Source: Affinirhizobium straminoryzae (GTDB lineage: Bacteria; Pseudomonadota; Alphaproteobacteria; Rhizobiales; Rhizobiaceae). From it: 64,000 nucleotides of DNA. The translations under genes and the position numbers were made by a program. The stretch is taken from contig NZ_VJMG01000078.1 in assembly GCF_007004135.1 (NCBI RefSeq), forward strand, positions 1-64,000. The letters are read 5' to 3'. This document shows positions 40,450 to 48,653 of this stretch, piece after piece. The notes beneath the pieces are model-generated. The model was not told the origin of the DNA. It searched no databases and saw only the letters and a program-made list of their open reading frames with translations. Each line of letters starts with the position of its first letter. Within the stretch, counting starts at the first letter, position 1.

Positions 40450-41085
40450 ATGCAAGGCGAAATGTTAAGGAGCGACCGGAGCCGGTCGCCCGAGGAGCGG
40501 TTGAGGCCGCAACGGTTAAGGAGCGATTGCCCCGTCTTACTGTCGCAGAGACTGGTTCTGCGCGCCCCGCACGAAGAAGACATCGACGCCCTTTCCCATC
40601 TCGCCAACAACGCCAATATCGCGACCATGGTGTCGCGCATGCCGCACCCATACACGGCAAAAGACGCCGCCGATTTCGTACGACGTACGAAAGCCGGCGA
40701 GATTGGCAAGTGCGTCTATGCCATTACCCGAGCCGATAACGGCGCTTTCCTTGGTTGCTGCGCGCTGGAGCCGCATGTCAACGATGCGTTGACACTGGAG
40801 ATCGGATACTGGCTGGGCGAACCCTACTGGAACCAGGGCTATGCCACGGAAGCGGCGCATGCGCTGATCGACATGGCGTTTCGCACCCGTGACATCGAGC
40901 AGATCGATGCGCGCTGCCGGGTCACCAATGTCGCCTCGCGCCGGGTCATTCAGAAGTGCGGCTTCCAGTTCCAGGGGTCCGGCATGGTCGGCTCGCTGGC
41001 ACTCGGCGGCATGGTGCCCGTGGAGTGGTTCCGGCTCGACCGCAAGACCTGGATGTCGCTGAAGAGCTGGGGGGAGATGCGATGA
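40450..41085 (+). CDS. GNAT-family N-acetyltransferase (RimJ/RimL-like), copy 1
   Basis: The 211-residue cytoplasmic protein has a 30-residue Arg-rich N-terminal part and a GNAT domain: LSQRLVLRAPHEEDIDALSHLANN, LEIGYWLGEPYWNQGYATEAAHALIDMAF (acetyl-CoA-binding strand and helix, in pieces) and VASRRVIQKCGFQFQG. RimJ/RimL types acetylate protein N-termini; the substrate here is unknown. The start has the perfect Shine-Dalgarno AAAGGAGG but lies inside an inverted repeat. The first codons contain an 8-bp hairpin GCGACCGG-AG-CCGGTCGC (40472-40489). The stop overlaps the next GNAT start (ATGA). Confidence 0.85.
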   Translation: MQGEMLRSDRSRSPEERLRPQRLRSDCPVLLSQRLVLRAPHEEDIDALSHLANNANIATMVSRMPHPYTAKDAADFVRRTKAGEIGKCVYAITRADNGAFLGCCALEPHVNDALTLEIGYWLGEPYWNQGYATEAAHALIDMAFRTRDIEQIDARCRVTNVASRRVIQKCGFQFQGSGMVGSLALGGMVPVEWFRLDRKTWMSLKSWGEMR

Positions 41086-41654
41086 CCGCGACCCTTCTCG
41101 CACGGCCGCCCCGCACCATGGGGGCGCTCGGCCCCTGCCCGATCATCGAAACGCGCCATCTGGTGCTGCGTGCGCACCGGACGAGCGATGCCGATGCCAT
41201 CGCAAACTCGCTCGGCGACTGGCAGGTCACTCGCATGCTGTCGCGGGTGCCCGCGCCCTACAGCCGCAGCGATGCGGTGGACTGGCTGAACGCCAACCGC
41301 ACCAGCACGGACTGGCATTTCGCCATCACCGAGGGCGATGGCGTGCATATCGGCTGCGTTGCGGTGGAACTGCGGCATGGCCGGTGGCATCTCGGCTACT
41401 GGCTGAACCGTTTCTACTGGGGCCAGGGGCTCATGACGGAAGCCGCGGGCGCGGTCGTGGAGCGCTTCTTCCGGCGCATGCCGGAGACGGTCCTGCATTC
41501 CGGTGCCTTTGCCGATAATGCCGCCTCGCTGCGCATCCAGGAAAAGCTCGGCTTCTCCATCCTGCGCTGCGCGGACCTGTTCAGCATGGCGCGCAATGCC
41601 ATGGCGCCGCATCTGGAAACCAGCCTGACGGCGGAGGCCTTTCGCCAGCCGTGA
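41082..41654 (+). CDS. GNAT-family N-acetyltransferase, copy 2
   Basis: The 190-residue protein has a GNAT domain with IIETRHLVLRAHRTSDADAIANSLGDW, HLGYWLNRFYWGQGLMTEAAGAVVERFF (acetyl-CoA site, in pieces) and NAASLRIQEKLGFSI. It is a diverged paralogue of the preceding gene. Its ATG overlaps the upstream TGA, so translation is coupled. The pair sits between rpmA and obgE, as in other Rhizobiaceae in my recollection. The target is unknown. Confidence 0.83.
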   Translation: MTATLLARPPRTMGALGPCPIIETRHLVLRAHRTSDADAIANSLGDWQVTRMLSRVPAPYSRSDAVDWLNANRTSTDWHFAITEGDGVHIGCVAVELRHGRWHLGYWLNRFYWGQGLMTEAAGAVVERFFRRMPETVLHSGAFADNAASLRIQEKLGFSILRCADLFSMARNAMAPHLETSLTAEAFRQP

Positions 41655-41757
41655 GCCTTGGAATGGCCGGTCCGTGGGAGAAATTCCCTCTGCGGGCCGG
41701 CCGAACGGCTGCCGGAGGGCCCGGCAACCACGATAGGCTTTGACGTGACAGCAAAGC

Positions 41758-41797
41758 GACGATAACGAAAAGCCCGGAAAACAATCCGGTTATCGTC
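41758..41797. repeat. Inverted repeat in the obgE leader
   Basis: GACGATAAC (41758-41766) pairs with GTTATCGTC (41789-41797). Inside, CCGGA and TCCGG form a competing shorter stem. It lies 33 bp before the obgE start and has no T-run, so it is more likely a leader structure or protein site than a terminator. Confidence 0.4.
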
Positions 41798-41829
41798 TCG
41801 ATCAACCGCATGACGAACGGGCAGAACCC

Positions 41830-42897
41830 ATGAAATTCCTCGACGAGGCCAAAGTCTATATTCGTTCCGGAGATGGTGGCGCCGGCGCCGTTTCCTTCCG
41901 CCGCGAGAAGTTCATCGAGTTCGGTGGCCCGGATGGCGGCGATGGCGGCCGTGGCGGCGATGTGTGGATCGAGGCGGTCAACGGCCTCAACACCCTGATC
42001 GATTATCGCTACCAGCAGCATTACAAGGCCGGCACCGGCATTCACGGCATGGGCCGCAACCGCACCGGCGCCAATGGCGCCAGTGTCACCATGAAGGTGC
42101 CGGTCGGTACTCAGGTGTTCGAGGAAGACAACGAGACGCTGATCGTCGATCTCACGGAAGAGGGGCAGCGCTTCCGTCTTGCCGCCGGCGGCAATGGCGG
42201 CTTCGGCAATGCCTATTTCAAGTCCTCCACCAATCAGGCGCCGGATTGGGCCAATCCCGGCCTGCCGGGAGACGAGAAGACCATCTGGCTGCGGCTGAAG
42301 CTGATTGCCGATGCGGGTCTGGTCGGCCTGCCGAATGCCGGCAAGTCCACCTTCCTTGCCACCGTCACCCGTGCGCGGCCGAAGATTGCCAATTACCCCT
42401 TCACCACGCTGCATCCCAATCTCGGTGTCGCCACCATCGATGGCCGCGAATTCGTGCTGGCCGATATTCCGGGCCTGATCGAAGGCGCGCATGAAGGCGT
42501 TGGCATAGGCGACCGCTTCCTTGGCCATGTGGAGCGCACGCGCGTGCTGCTGCATCTGGTCTCCGCGCAGGAAGAACATGTCGGCAAGGCCTACAAGACC
42601 GTCAAGCACGAGCTGGAAGCCTATGGCGGCGGTCTGGAGGACAAGGCGGAAATCGTGGCGCTGTCGCAGATCGACGTCCTGGACGAAAAGGAACTGAAGA
42701 AGAAGGCGAAGGAGTTGCAGAAGGCCTGCGGTTCGCCGCCGCTGCTTCTCTCGGCCGCCGCGCATATGGGCGTTACGGAGGCGCTGCGGGCGCTCCGCGA
42801 CGTCATCGTGGCCTCCAGCGAAAAGACGGCGCTGCCCGACCGCAGCCTTCCGGTCGCGGATGCGGACGATCTCGACGATGCCGGGGACGAGGACTGA
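41830..42897 (+). CDS. obgE: Obg-family GTPase ObgE/CgtA
   Basis: The 355-residue protein has the Gly-rich Obg fold (residues 1-158: GGDGGRGGDVW, GMGRNRTGANG, AAGGNGGFGNAYF) followed by the G domain with G1 GLPNAGKST near residue 165, G2 NYPFTTLHPNLG and G3 DIPGLIEGAHEG. The G4 motif appears as LSQIDVLD in place of canonical NKxD, a usual variation in alphaproteobacterial Obg. It assists 50S assembly and the stringent response. It heads the core run obgE-proB-proA-nadD. Confidence 0.97.
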   Translation: MKFLDEAKVYIRSGDGGAGAVSFRREKFIEFGGPDGGDGGRGGDVWIEAVNGLNTLIDYRYQQHYKAGTGIHGMGRNRTGANGASVTMKVPVGTQVFEEDNETLIVDLTEEGQRFRLAAGGNGGFGNAYFKSSTNQAPDWANPGLPGDEKTIWLRLKLIADAGLVGLPNAGKSTFLATVTRARPKIANYPFTTLHPNLGVATIDGREFVLADIPGLIEGAHEGVGIGDRFLGHVERTRVLLHLVSAQEEHVGKAYKTVKHELEAYGGGLEDKAEIVALSQIDVLDEKELKKKAKELQKACGSPPLLLSAAAHMGVTEALRALRDVIVASSEKTALPDRSLPVADADDLDDAGDED

Positions 42898-42902
42898 TCG
42901 TC

Positions 42903-44075
42903 ATGTCGCGCAAGCCCCTGAATGCTCATCGCCGCATCGTCATCAAGATCGGTTCCGCCCTGCTGGTGGACCGCAAGACGGGCCTGAAATCCGGCTGGCT
43001 CGATTCGGTCTGCGCCGATATCGCGGCGCTGCGGGCGAACAACATCGAGGTGCTGGTGGTGTCCTCCGGCGCCATCGCGCTCGGCCGAACCGTGCTGGGG
43101 CTGGCGCCCGGCGCGCTGAAGCTTGAGGAAAGCCAGGCGGCGGCGGCGGTCGGCCAGATCGCGCTTGCGCGTGCCTGGTCGGAAAGCCTGTCGCGGGATG
43201 GGATCGTCGCCGGCCAGATCCTGCTGACGCTCGGCGATACGGAAGAGCGTCGCCGGTATCTCAACGGCCGCGCCACCATCAACCAGCTGCTGAAGCTTGG
43301 TGCCGTGCCGATCATCAACGAGAATGACACGGTGGCGACCACCGAAATCCGCTATGGCGACAATGACCGGCTGGCGGCCCGTGTCGCCACCATGACCGGT
43401 GCGGACCTGTTGATCCTGCTCTCTGATATCGACGGCCTTTATACAGCGCCGCCGCATCTCGATCCGGATGCGAAGTTCCTCGATACGATCCCGTCGATCA
43501 CGCCGGAGATCGAGGCCATGGCGGGCGGCGCTGCCTCCGAACTGTCGCGCGGCGGCATGCGCACCAAGATCGATGCCGGCAAGATCGCCACCAGCGCCGG
43601 CTGCGGCATGATCATCGCTTCGGGCAAGACCGATCATCCGCTAAGGGCGATCGAAAGCGGTGCCCGCTCCTCCTGGTTTGCGCCCTCCGGCACGCCCGTT
43701 ACGGCGCGCAAGACCTGGATTGCCGGCCAGCTGCAGCCGGCGGGCACGCTGACGGTCGATGCGGGTGCTGAAAGGGCGCTTGCCTCCGGCAAGAGCCTGC
43801 TGCCCGCCGGCGTACGCGCCGTTATCGGCCCCTTCAGCCGCGGCGATACGGTTGCCATCATCGGCACGCAGGGCCGCGAGATCGCCCGCGGCCTGGTCGG
43901 CTATGATGCCGACGAGGCGCGCGCCATTGCCGGACGCAAGTCCGGCGAGATCGAATCCATTCTCGGCTATGCCGGCCGCGCCGCCATGGTGCATCGCGAT
44001 GATCTCGTGATCACCGGCCTGCTGGTGGCTGAAACCAAGGGCACTGTTGAGGAGGATGCCGCCCATGCTGGATAA
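42903..44075 (+). CDS. proB: Glutamate 5-kinase
   Basis: The 390-residue enzyme has the amino-acid kinase domain (RRIVIKIGSALLVD, VLVVSSGAIALGRTVLG, EESQAAAAVGQIAL, PIINENDTVATTEIRYGDNDRLAARVA in part, LLSDIDGLYT) and a C-terminal PUA domain from about residue 285 (AGTLTVDAGAERAL, LLPAGVRAVIGPFSRGD). It phosphorylates glutamate for proline synthesis and is normally feedback-inhibited by proline. It starts 5 bp after obgE and overlaps proA by 11 bp. Confidence 0.97.
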   Translation: MSRKPLNAHRRIVIKIGSALLVDRKTGLKSGWLDSVCADIAALRANNIEVLVVSSGAIALGRTVLGLAPGALKLEESQAAAAVGQIALARAWSESLSRDGIVAGQILLTLGDTEERRRYLNGRATINQLLKLGAVPIINENDTVATTEIRYGDNDRLAARVATMTGADLLILLSDIDGLYTAPPHLDPDAKFLDTIPSITPEIEAMAGGAASELSRGGMRTKIDAGKIATSAGCGMIIASGKTDHPLRAIESGARSSWFAPSGTPVTARKTWIAGQLQPAGTLTVDAGAERALASGKSLLPAGVRAVIGPFSRGDTVAIIGTQGREIARGLVGYDADEARAIAGRKSGEIESILGYAGRAAMVHRDDLVITGLLVAETKGTVEEDAAHAG

Positions 44076-45345
44076 GATTGCCGTTTCCGACATCGAACAG
44101 CTGATGCAGGCGATCGGCCGCAACGCGAAGGCGGCAGCGCGCCGGCTGGCTACGGCCTCGACGGACGCGAAGAACACGGCGCTGACCGCCGCCGCCGATG
44201 CCATCATCGCCGCGACGCCGGACATTCTCGCCGCCAATGCGCAGGATCTGGCTGCGGTCGCCGACAAGGGTCTGCAGCCTTCCTTCATCGACCGGCTGAC
44301 GCTCAACGAAAAGCGTGTCGCCGAAATGGCCGAGGGACTGAGAGCGATTGCCGCCCTTCCCGATCCGGTCGGCAGTGTGATTGCCGCCTGGGAACGCCCC
44401 AACGGCCTGAAGATCGAGCGCGTGCGCACGCCGCTCGGCGTGATCGGTGTGATCTATGAAAGCCGCCCGAACGTGACGGCCGATGCAGGCGCGCTGTGTC
44501 TGAAAGCCGGCAATGCGGTGATCTTGCGCGGCGGCTCTGACTCCCTCCATTCATCGCAGGCAATCCATCGCTGCCTGTCGAAGGGCCTGGCCCTTGCCGG
44601 CCTGCCGGAAGAGGCGATCCAGATCGTCCCGGTCGCCGATCGTTCGGCCGTCGGCGCCATGTTGTCCGGTCTCGATGGCGCAATTGACGTCATCGTGCCG
44701 CGCGGCGGCAAAAGCCTTGTGGCCCGCGTCCAGACGGAAGCCCGCGTGCCAGTCTTTGCGCATCTGGAAGGCCTCTGCCACATCTATGTCGATGCCTCTG
44801 CCGATCTGGAAATGGCCGTCAATGTGGTGGTCAATGCGAAAATGCGCCGCACCGGCATCTGCGGAGCCGCCGAAACGCTGCTGGTCGATCAGGCCGCGGC
44901 CGACACGCACCTGAAACCGATCCTTGAGGCGCTGGCGACCAGGGGCTGCGAGATCCGCGCCTCCGAAGAGGTGCGCGCACGCGTGCCGGGTCTCATCCCC
45001 GCGACCGCAGAGGACTGGTGCACGGAATATCTGGAGGCGATCATTTCGGTGACGCTGGTGGATGGCATCGAGGGGGCGATCCGCCACATCAACACCTATT
45101 CCTCGAACCACACGGAGGCGGTGCTGGCGGAGGATCCGGCGGTTGTGGCACGCTTCTTCAACGAGATCGATTCGGCGATCCTCCTGCACAATGCCTCCAC
45201 CCAGTTTGCCGATGGCGGCGAATTCGGCATGGGCGGCGAGATCGGCATTTCCACCGGCAAGATGCATGCGCGCGGCCCGGTCGGTGTCGAGCAGCTGACC
45301 TCGTTCAAGTACCGGGTGCACGGCACCGGCCAGACGCGGCCCTGA
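44065..45345 (+). CDS. proA: Gamma-glutamyl phosphate reductase
   Basis: The 426-residue aldehyde-dehydrogenase-fold enzyme reduces gamma-glutamyl phosphate to the semialdehyde with NADPH. Visible motifs are GVIGVIYESRPNVTADAG, NAVILRGGSDSLHSS, the catalytic Cys in RRTGICGAAETLL and EFGMGGEIGISTGKMHARGP (in part). The ATG at 44065 with GAGGAGG upstream is chosen over the earlier in-frame start at 44047. The gene begins inside the end of proB, which keeps the two enzymes of the unstable intermediate coupled. Confidence 0.97.
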   Translation: MLDKIAVSDIEQLMQAIGRNAKAAARRLATASTDAKNTALTAAADAIIAATPDILAANAQDLAAVADKGLQPSFIDRLTLNEKRVAEMAEGLRAIAALPDPVGSVIAAWERPNGLKIERVRTPLGVIGVIYESRPNVTADAGALCLKAGNAVILRGGSDSLHSSQAIHRCLSKGLALAGLPEEAIQIVPVADRSAVGAMLSGLDGAIDVIVPRGGKSLVARVQTEARVPVFAHLEGLCHIYVDASADLEMAVNVVVNAKMRRTGICGAAETLLVDQAAADTHLKPILEALATRGCEIRASEEVRARVPGLIPATAEDWCTEYLEAIISVTLVDGIEGAIRHINTYSSNHTEAVLAEDPAVVARFFNEIDSAILLHNASTQFADGGEFGMGGEIGISTGKMHARGPVGVEQLTSFKYRVHGTGQTRP

Positions 45346-45386
45346 CGCGCGTGGCGGAGGGGGAACGCCTGACACCTTATCTTTCC

Positions 45387-46031
45387 ATGCCGCATGTGGA
45401 GCGCGGCATGGTGGTCGGCCTGTTCGGCGGGTCGTTCAATCCGCCGCATCCCGGCCATCGGCTGGTGGCCGAGATCGCGCTGAAGCGGCTCGGCCTCGAT
45501 CAGCTCTGGTGGATGGTGACGCCCGGCAATCCGCTGAAAAGCCGGTCCATTCTCTTGCCGCTGGCAGAGCGCATCGCGCTCAGTCGTGATCTGGCGCGCA
45601 ATCCGCGCATCAAGATCACCGCCTTCGAGGAGCGGCTGAAGACGAGTTTCACTGCTCATACGCTCGCCCATGTGGTGGCGCGCCATCCGGGCGTGCGCTT
45701 TGTCTGGATCATGGGCGCCGACAGCCTGAAGACCTTTCACCGCTGGCAGAAATGGCGCGAGATCGCCGCTCTGGTGCCGATCGTCGTGGTGGACAGGCCG
45801 GGCGCCACGCTCTCCTTCCTCTCCTCGCCCGCGGCGCGTGCGCTCTCCTTTGCGCGAGTGGATGAAAATGCGGCGCGTTCGCTTGGCCTGCGCCGACCGC
45901 CGGCCTGGACCTTCATTCACGGCCCGCGCTCCACGCTGAGTTCCACGGAAATCCGGCAGGCTGCCCGCCCGGTCCCGATGCCGGGCTTGCGCGAGGCTTC
46001 CGGCGGACTGCGCCGCGCCTTGAAAGATTAA
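45387..46031 (+). CDS. nadD: Nicotinate-nucleotide adenylyltransferase
   Basis: The 214-residue nucleotidyltransferase has VGLFGGSFNPPHPGHRLVAE (HxGH-type motif), WWMVTPGNPLK, FVWIMGADSLKTFHRWQKW and the C-terminal ISSTxIR-type motif seen as TLSSTEIRQAAR. It makes deamido-NAD from nicotinate mononucleotide. The start is uncertain: ATG 45387, ATG 45408 (which has GGAG at a better spacing), or GTG 45351 further upstream. All retain the catalytic domain. It follows proA closely and precedes rsfS. Confidence 0.95.
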   Translation: MPHVERGMVVGLFGGSFNPPHPGHRLVAEIALKRLGLDQLWWMVTPGNPLKSRSILLPLAERIALSRDLARNPRIKITAFEERLKTSFTAHTLAHVVARHPGVRFVWIMGADSLKTFHRWQKWREIAALVPIVVVDRPGATLSFLSSPAARALSFARVDENAARSLGLRRPPAWTFIHGPRSTLSSTEIRQAARPVPMPGLREASGGLRRALKD

Positions 46032-46083
46032 CCATTCGATGCCACCTTCATGATCGTGGATCTTCCGTCGGAAGATTCGCGTC

Positions 46084-46527
46084 GTGCCTGTTCTGTTCGT
46101 GACGAAAGGAAGACCTCTGACAACAGTACACGCCAAGGGGAGAACGCTCAGCGTTATCCCGAAGAGCCTGGAACGTGGCGCCGATGCCGCCGCCCGCGCT
46201 CTCGAAGTGGTCCTCGCCAGCCTCGAGGACTCCAAGGCCGAAGACATCGTCACCATCAACATTGCCGGAAAATCCGCGCTGGGCGACTACATGGTCGTGG
46301 TCACCGGGCGCTCGAACCGGCATGTCTCGGCAATCTCGGAACATCTGTTGACCGACCTTAAGGACGAGGGCTTTGGCAGCGCCCGCGTCGAAGGCATGGA
46401 CACGGGTGACTGGGTGCTGATTGACACCGGTGACGTCATCATCCATGTGTTCCGCCCGGAAATCAGGGAGTTCTACAACATCGAAAAGATGTGGGCGGCT
46501 CCCGATGAGGAAGGAACGCTGCACTAG
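46084..46527 (+). CDS. rsfS: Ribosomal silencing factor RsfS
   Basis: The RsfS/Iojap domain is clear: ALEVVLASLEDSKAEDIVTI, GDYMVVVTGRSNRHVSAISEHL, VEGMDTGDWVLIDTGDVIIHVF and REFYNIEKMW. RsfS binds L14 and blocks subunit joining in starved cells. The start is ambiguous: GTG 46084 and GTG 46099 are in frame, but the best-placed ribosome-binding site (AAAGGAAG) precedes CTG 46117, whose product would begin LTTVHAKGR, where related rhizobial proteins begin as I recall. The protein is 147 residues from 46084 or 136 from 46117. Confidence 0.94.
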   Translation: MPVLFVTKGRPLTTVHAKGRTLSVIPKSLERGADAAARALEVVLASLEDSKAEDIVTINIAGKSALGDYMVVVTGRSNRHVSAISEHLLTDLKDEGFGSARVEGMDTGDWVLIDTGDVIIHVFRPEIREFYNIEKMWAAPDEEGTLH

Positions 46528-46638
46528 CGCCCGATCAGCCAGAGCTGACCGCCGCAGGTGCGATGAGCCGCAACGGGCGGCTGGGCAGTGGCTCAGCCGA
46601 AAGCTCTTCTTGCGGCACCAGAATATGCGGTGGCAGAC

Positions 46639-47121
46639 ATGCGGATTGGCCTTTTTGCCGTGGGACGGCTCAAAGCCGGACCTGAGAAGGAACTTGCGTC
46701 ACGCTATCTCGACCGCTTCGCCAAGGCTGGCCCGGCGGTGAGCCTTGAGTTTGCGCGCGTGACAGAAGTGAACGAAAGCCGCGCCTCCGCGGCGGACACC
46801 CGCAAGCGCGAGGAGGCCGGGCTTCTGGAAAAGAGCCTGCCCGAGGGGGCCGTGCTGATCCTGCTCGACGAGCGCGGCAAAGCACTGGATAGCCCCGCCT
46901 TCGCAAGTCTCGTCGGAAGATATCGCGATCAGGGCAAGCGGGAGATGATGATTGCCATCGGCGGCGCCGATGGGCTTGATCCTGTGCTCTACGATCGCGC
47001 GGATGTCGTCATCAATCTCGGCTCCATGACCTGGCCGCACCAGCTGGTGCGCATTTTGATCGCTGAACAGTTGTACCGTGCCGTCACCATCCTCTCCGGC
47101 CATCCCTATCACCGCGTCTGA
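46639..47121 (+). CDS. rlmH: 23S rRNA (pseudouridine1915-N3)-methyltransferase RlmH
   Basis: The 160-residue SPOUT methyltransferase shows MRIGLFAVGRLKAGPEKELASRYLDRF, LLDERGKALDSPAFASLV, the knot motif IGGADGLDP and LGSMTWPHQLVRILIAEQLYRA (in part). It methylates pseudouridine 1915 in helix 69. The ATG at 46639 matches the family start; an upstream in-frame start at 46588 would add a non-conserved extension. rsfS-rlmH is a conserved pair. Confidence 0.96.
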   Translation: MRIGLFAVGRLKAGPEKELASRYLDRFAKAGPAVSLEFARVTEVNESRASAADTRKREEAGLLEKSLPEGAVLILLDERGKALDSPAFASLVGRYRDQGKREMMIAIGGADGLDPVLYDRADVVINLGSMTWPHQLVRILIAEQLYRAVTILSGHPYHRV

Positions 47122-47255
47122 TGTGGAAGCGTGGCGGACCGGGGCCTCAGATTTTGCCTACACGATCTTGTTTCTGGTGCTGGCCGGCAAAAGGCCTTAG
47201 CTTGCTTCGATCAGGGCTGACGCAAAGAGTGGGAATGCGCAAGGGACAAGACAGC

Positions 47256-48653
47256 ATGCGCCTGGCGCCGCCGCTGGTTGCGGTGGTGCTGCTTGTCTTG
47301 GCAGGCGCTGGGCAGCTTCATGCGCAGGATGCTCAGGCTGTTGATATCGGAACGCCCGCCGATCAGCCGGCGGATGGTACGCCAGCCTCCTCTCCCACCG
47401 TCGATGCGCTTGAGCAGAAACGTGACCAGACGCGTGCCGAACTGGAGGAGCTGTCGAAGACGTTGAGCCTGTCCGGCGACAAGGCGAAATCGATCGGCGA
47501 GGCAATTGCCGCGCTCGACAAGAGCAGCGCCTCGATCCGTCAGGCACTGATCGAATCGGCTGCGCGGCGCAAGCAGCTGGAAGCGACGATCCGCAAGAGC
47601 GAGAACCGGATGGCGGAGCTGCGCGTCAGGCAGGATGGCATTCGCGCCTCGCTGCACGAACGGCGCGGCGTTCTGGCGGAGGTTCTGGCCGCGCTGCAGC
47701 GCATGGGGCGCAATCCGCCGCCGGCGCTGCTCGTCACGCCCGAAGATGCGCTGGGATCGGTGCGGAGCGCCATCCTTCTTGGTGCCGTCGTTCCCGGCAT
47801 GCGCGCCGAGGCGGAGCGGTTGATGACCGATCTGCAGTCCCTCTCCGATCTGGAAAGGGATGCTGCGGCCGAGAAGGACAAGGCTGCCGGCGCGATGAGC
47901 GCCAGCCTGGAGGAAGACCGGCGGATGGATCTGCTGCTTGCGGAAAACGACAAGCAGAGCCGCCAGAGCGCCGCCGAACTCGATGCCGAACGGCGCCGTT
48001 CCGAAGAGCTGGCCAGCCGGGCGACCAGCCTGCAGGGACTGATCCAGTCGCTGGAGGGCGAGATTTCTTCCGTGCGTGATGCGATGGCGCAGGCGCGCCA
48101 GGAGGAGGAGCGCCGCAAGCAGCTGACGGCGGAGCAGCGCGAGAAGGCCGAGCAGCTGGCCGAAGGCGGCGTGCCCGACAAAAACCGTATTGCGCCCGCA
48201 TATCCGTTTGCGAGCCTCAAGCAAAAGTTGACCTATCCGGTCGAAGGCGATGTGCTGAGGGCCTATGGCGATCCCGACGGCACCGGCCATCCGGCCAAGG
48301 GTGTGACCCTTGCCTCAGGCCCCGGTGCCGTGGTCACGGCACCCGCCGACGGTCTTGTCGTCTTTGCCGGCGCCTTCCGAAGCTATGGGCAGATGATCAT
48401 TCTCAATGCAGGCGATGGGTATCACCTGGTCCTGACAGGCATGGAAAAGGTCAATGTGCGGCAGGGAAAGTTCGTTTTCGCGGGCGAACCGATAGCCGTC
48501 ATGGGCGAGAAAAGAGTGGCGAGCGCAACGGCGTTGGCGCTGGAAACAGATCGTCCAACGCTTTACATTGAATTCAGAAAGGACGGCACTCCGGTCGATT
48601 CGAAGCCGTGGTGGTCCACAAAGGAAACTGGAAGGGCACGAAATGATTCGTAG
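47256..48653 (+). CDS. EnvC-like murein hydrolase activator (coiled coil + LytM/M23 domain)
   Basis: The 465-residue protein has a signal peptide (MRLAPPLVAVVLLVLAGAGQLHAQ), two long coiled-coil stretches (about residues 50-130 and 185-300, rich in Glu/Arg/Lys/Ala/Gln) and a C-terminal degenerate M23 domain (TYPVEGDVLRAYGDPDG, HPAKGVTLASGPGAVVTAPADGLVVFAG in pieces, LYIEFRKDGTPVDSKPW). The catalytic His/Asp set looks incomplete (AKGVTL where peptidases have HxGxD), as in EnvC, which activates amidases rather than cutting. Start 47256 follows AAGGGA; 47235 is possible. It is followed by ctpA. Confidence 0.83.
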   Translation: MRLAPPLVAVVLLVLAGAGQLHAQDAQAVDIGTPADQPADGTPASSPTVDALEQKRDQTRAELEELSKTLSLSGDKAKSIGEAIAALDKSSASIRQALIESAARRKQLEATIRKSENRMAELRVRQDGIRASLHERRGVLAEVLAALQRMGRNPPPALLVTPEDALGSVRSAILLGAVVPGMRAEAERLMTDLQSLSDLERDAAAEKDKAAGAMSASLEEDRRMDLLLAENDKQSRQSAAELDAERRRSEELASRATSLQGLIQSLEGEISSVRDAMAQARQEEERRKQLTAEQREKAEQLAEGGVPDKNRIAPAYPFASLKQKLTYPVEGDVLRAYGDPDGTGHPAKGVTLASGPGAVVTAPADGLVVFAGAFRSYGQMIILNAGDGYHLVLTGMEKVNVRQGKFVFAGEPIAVMGEKRVASATALALETDRPTLYIEFRKDGTPVDSKPWWSTKETGRARNDS

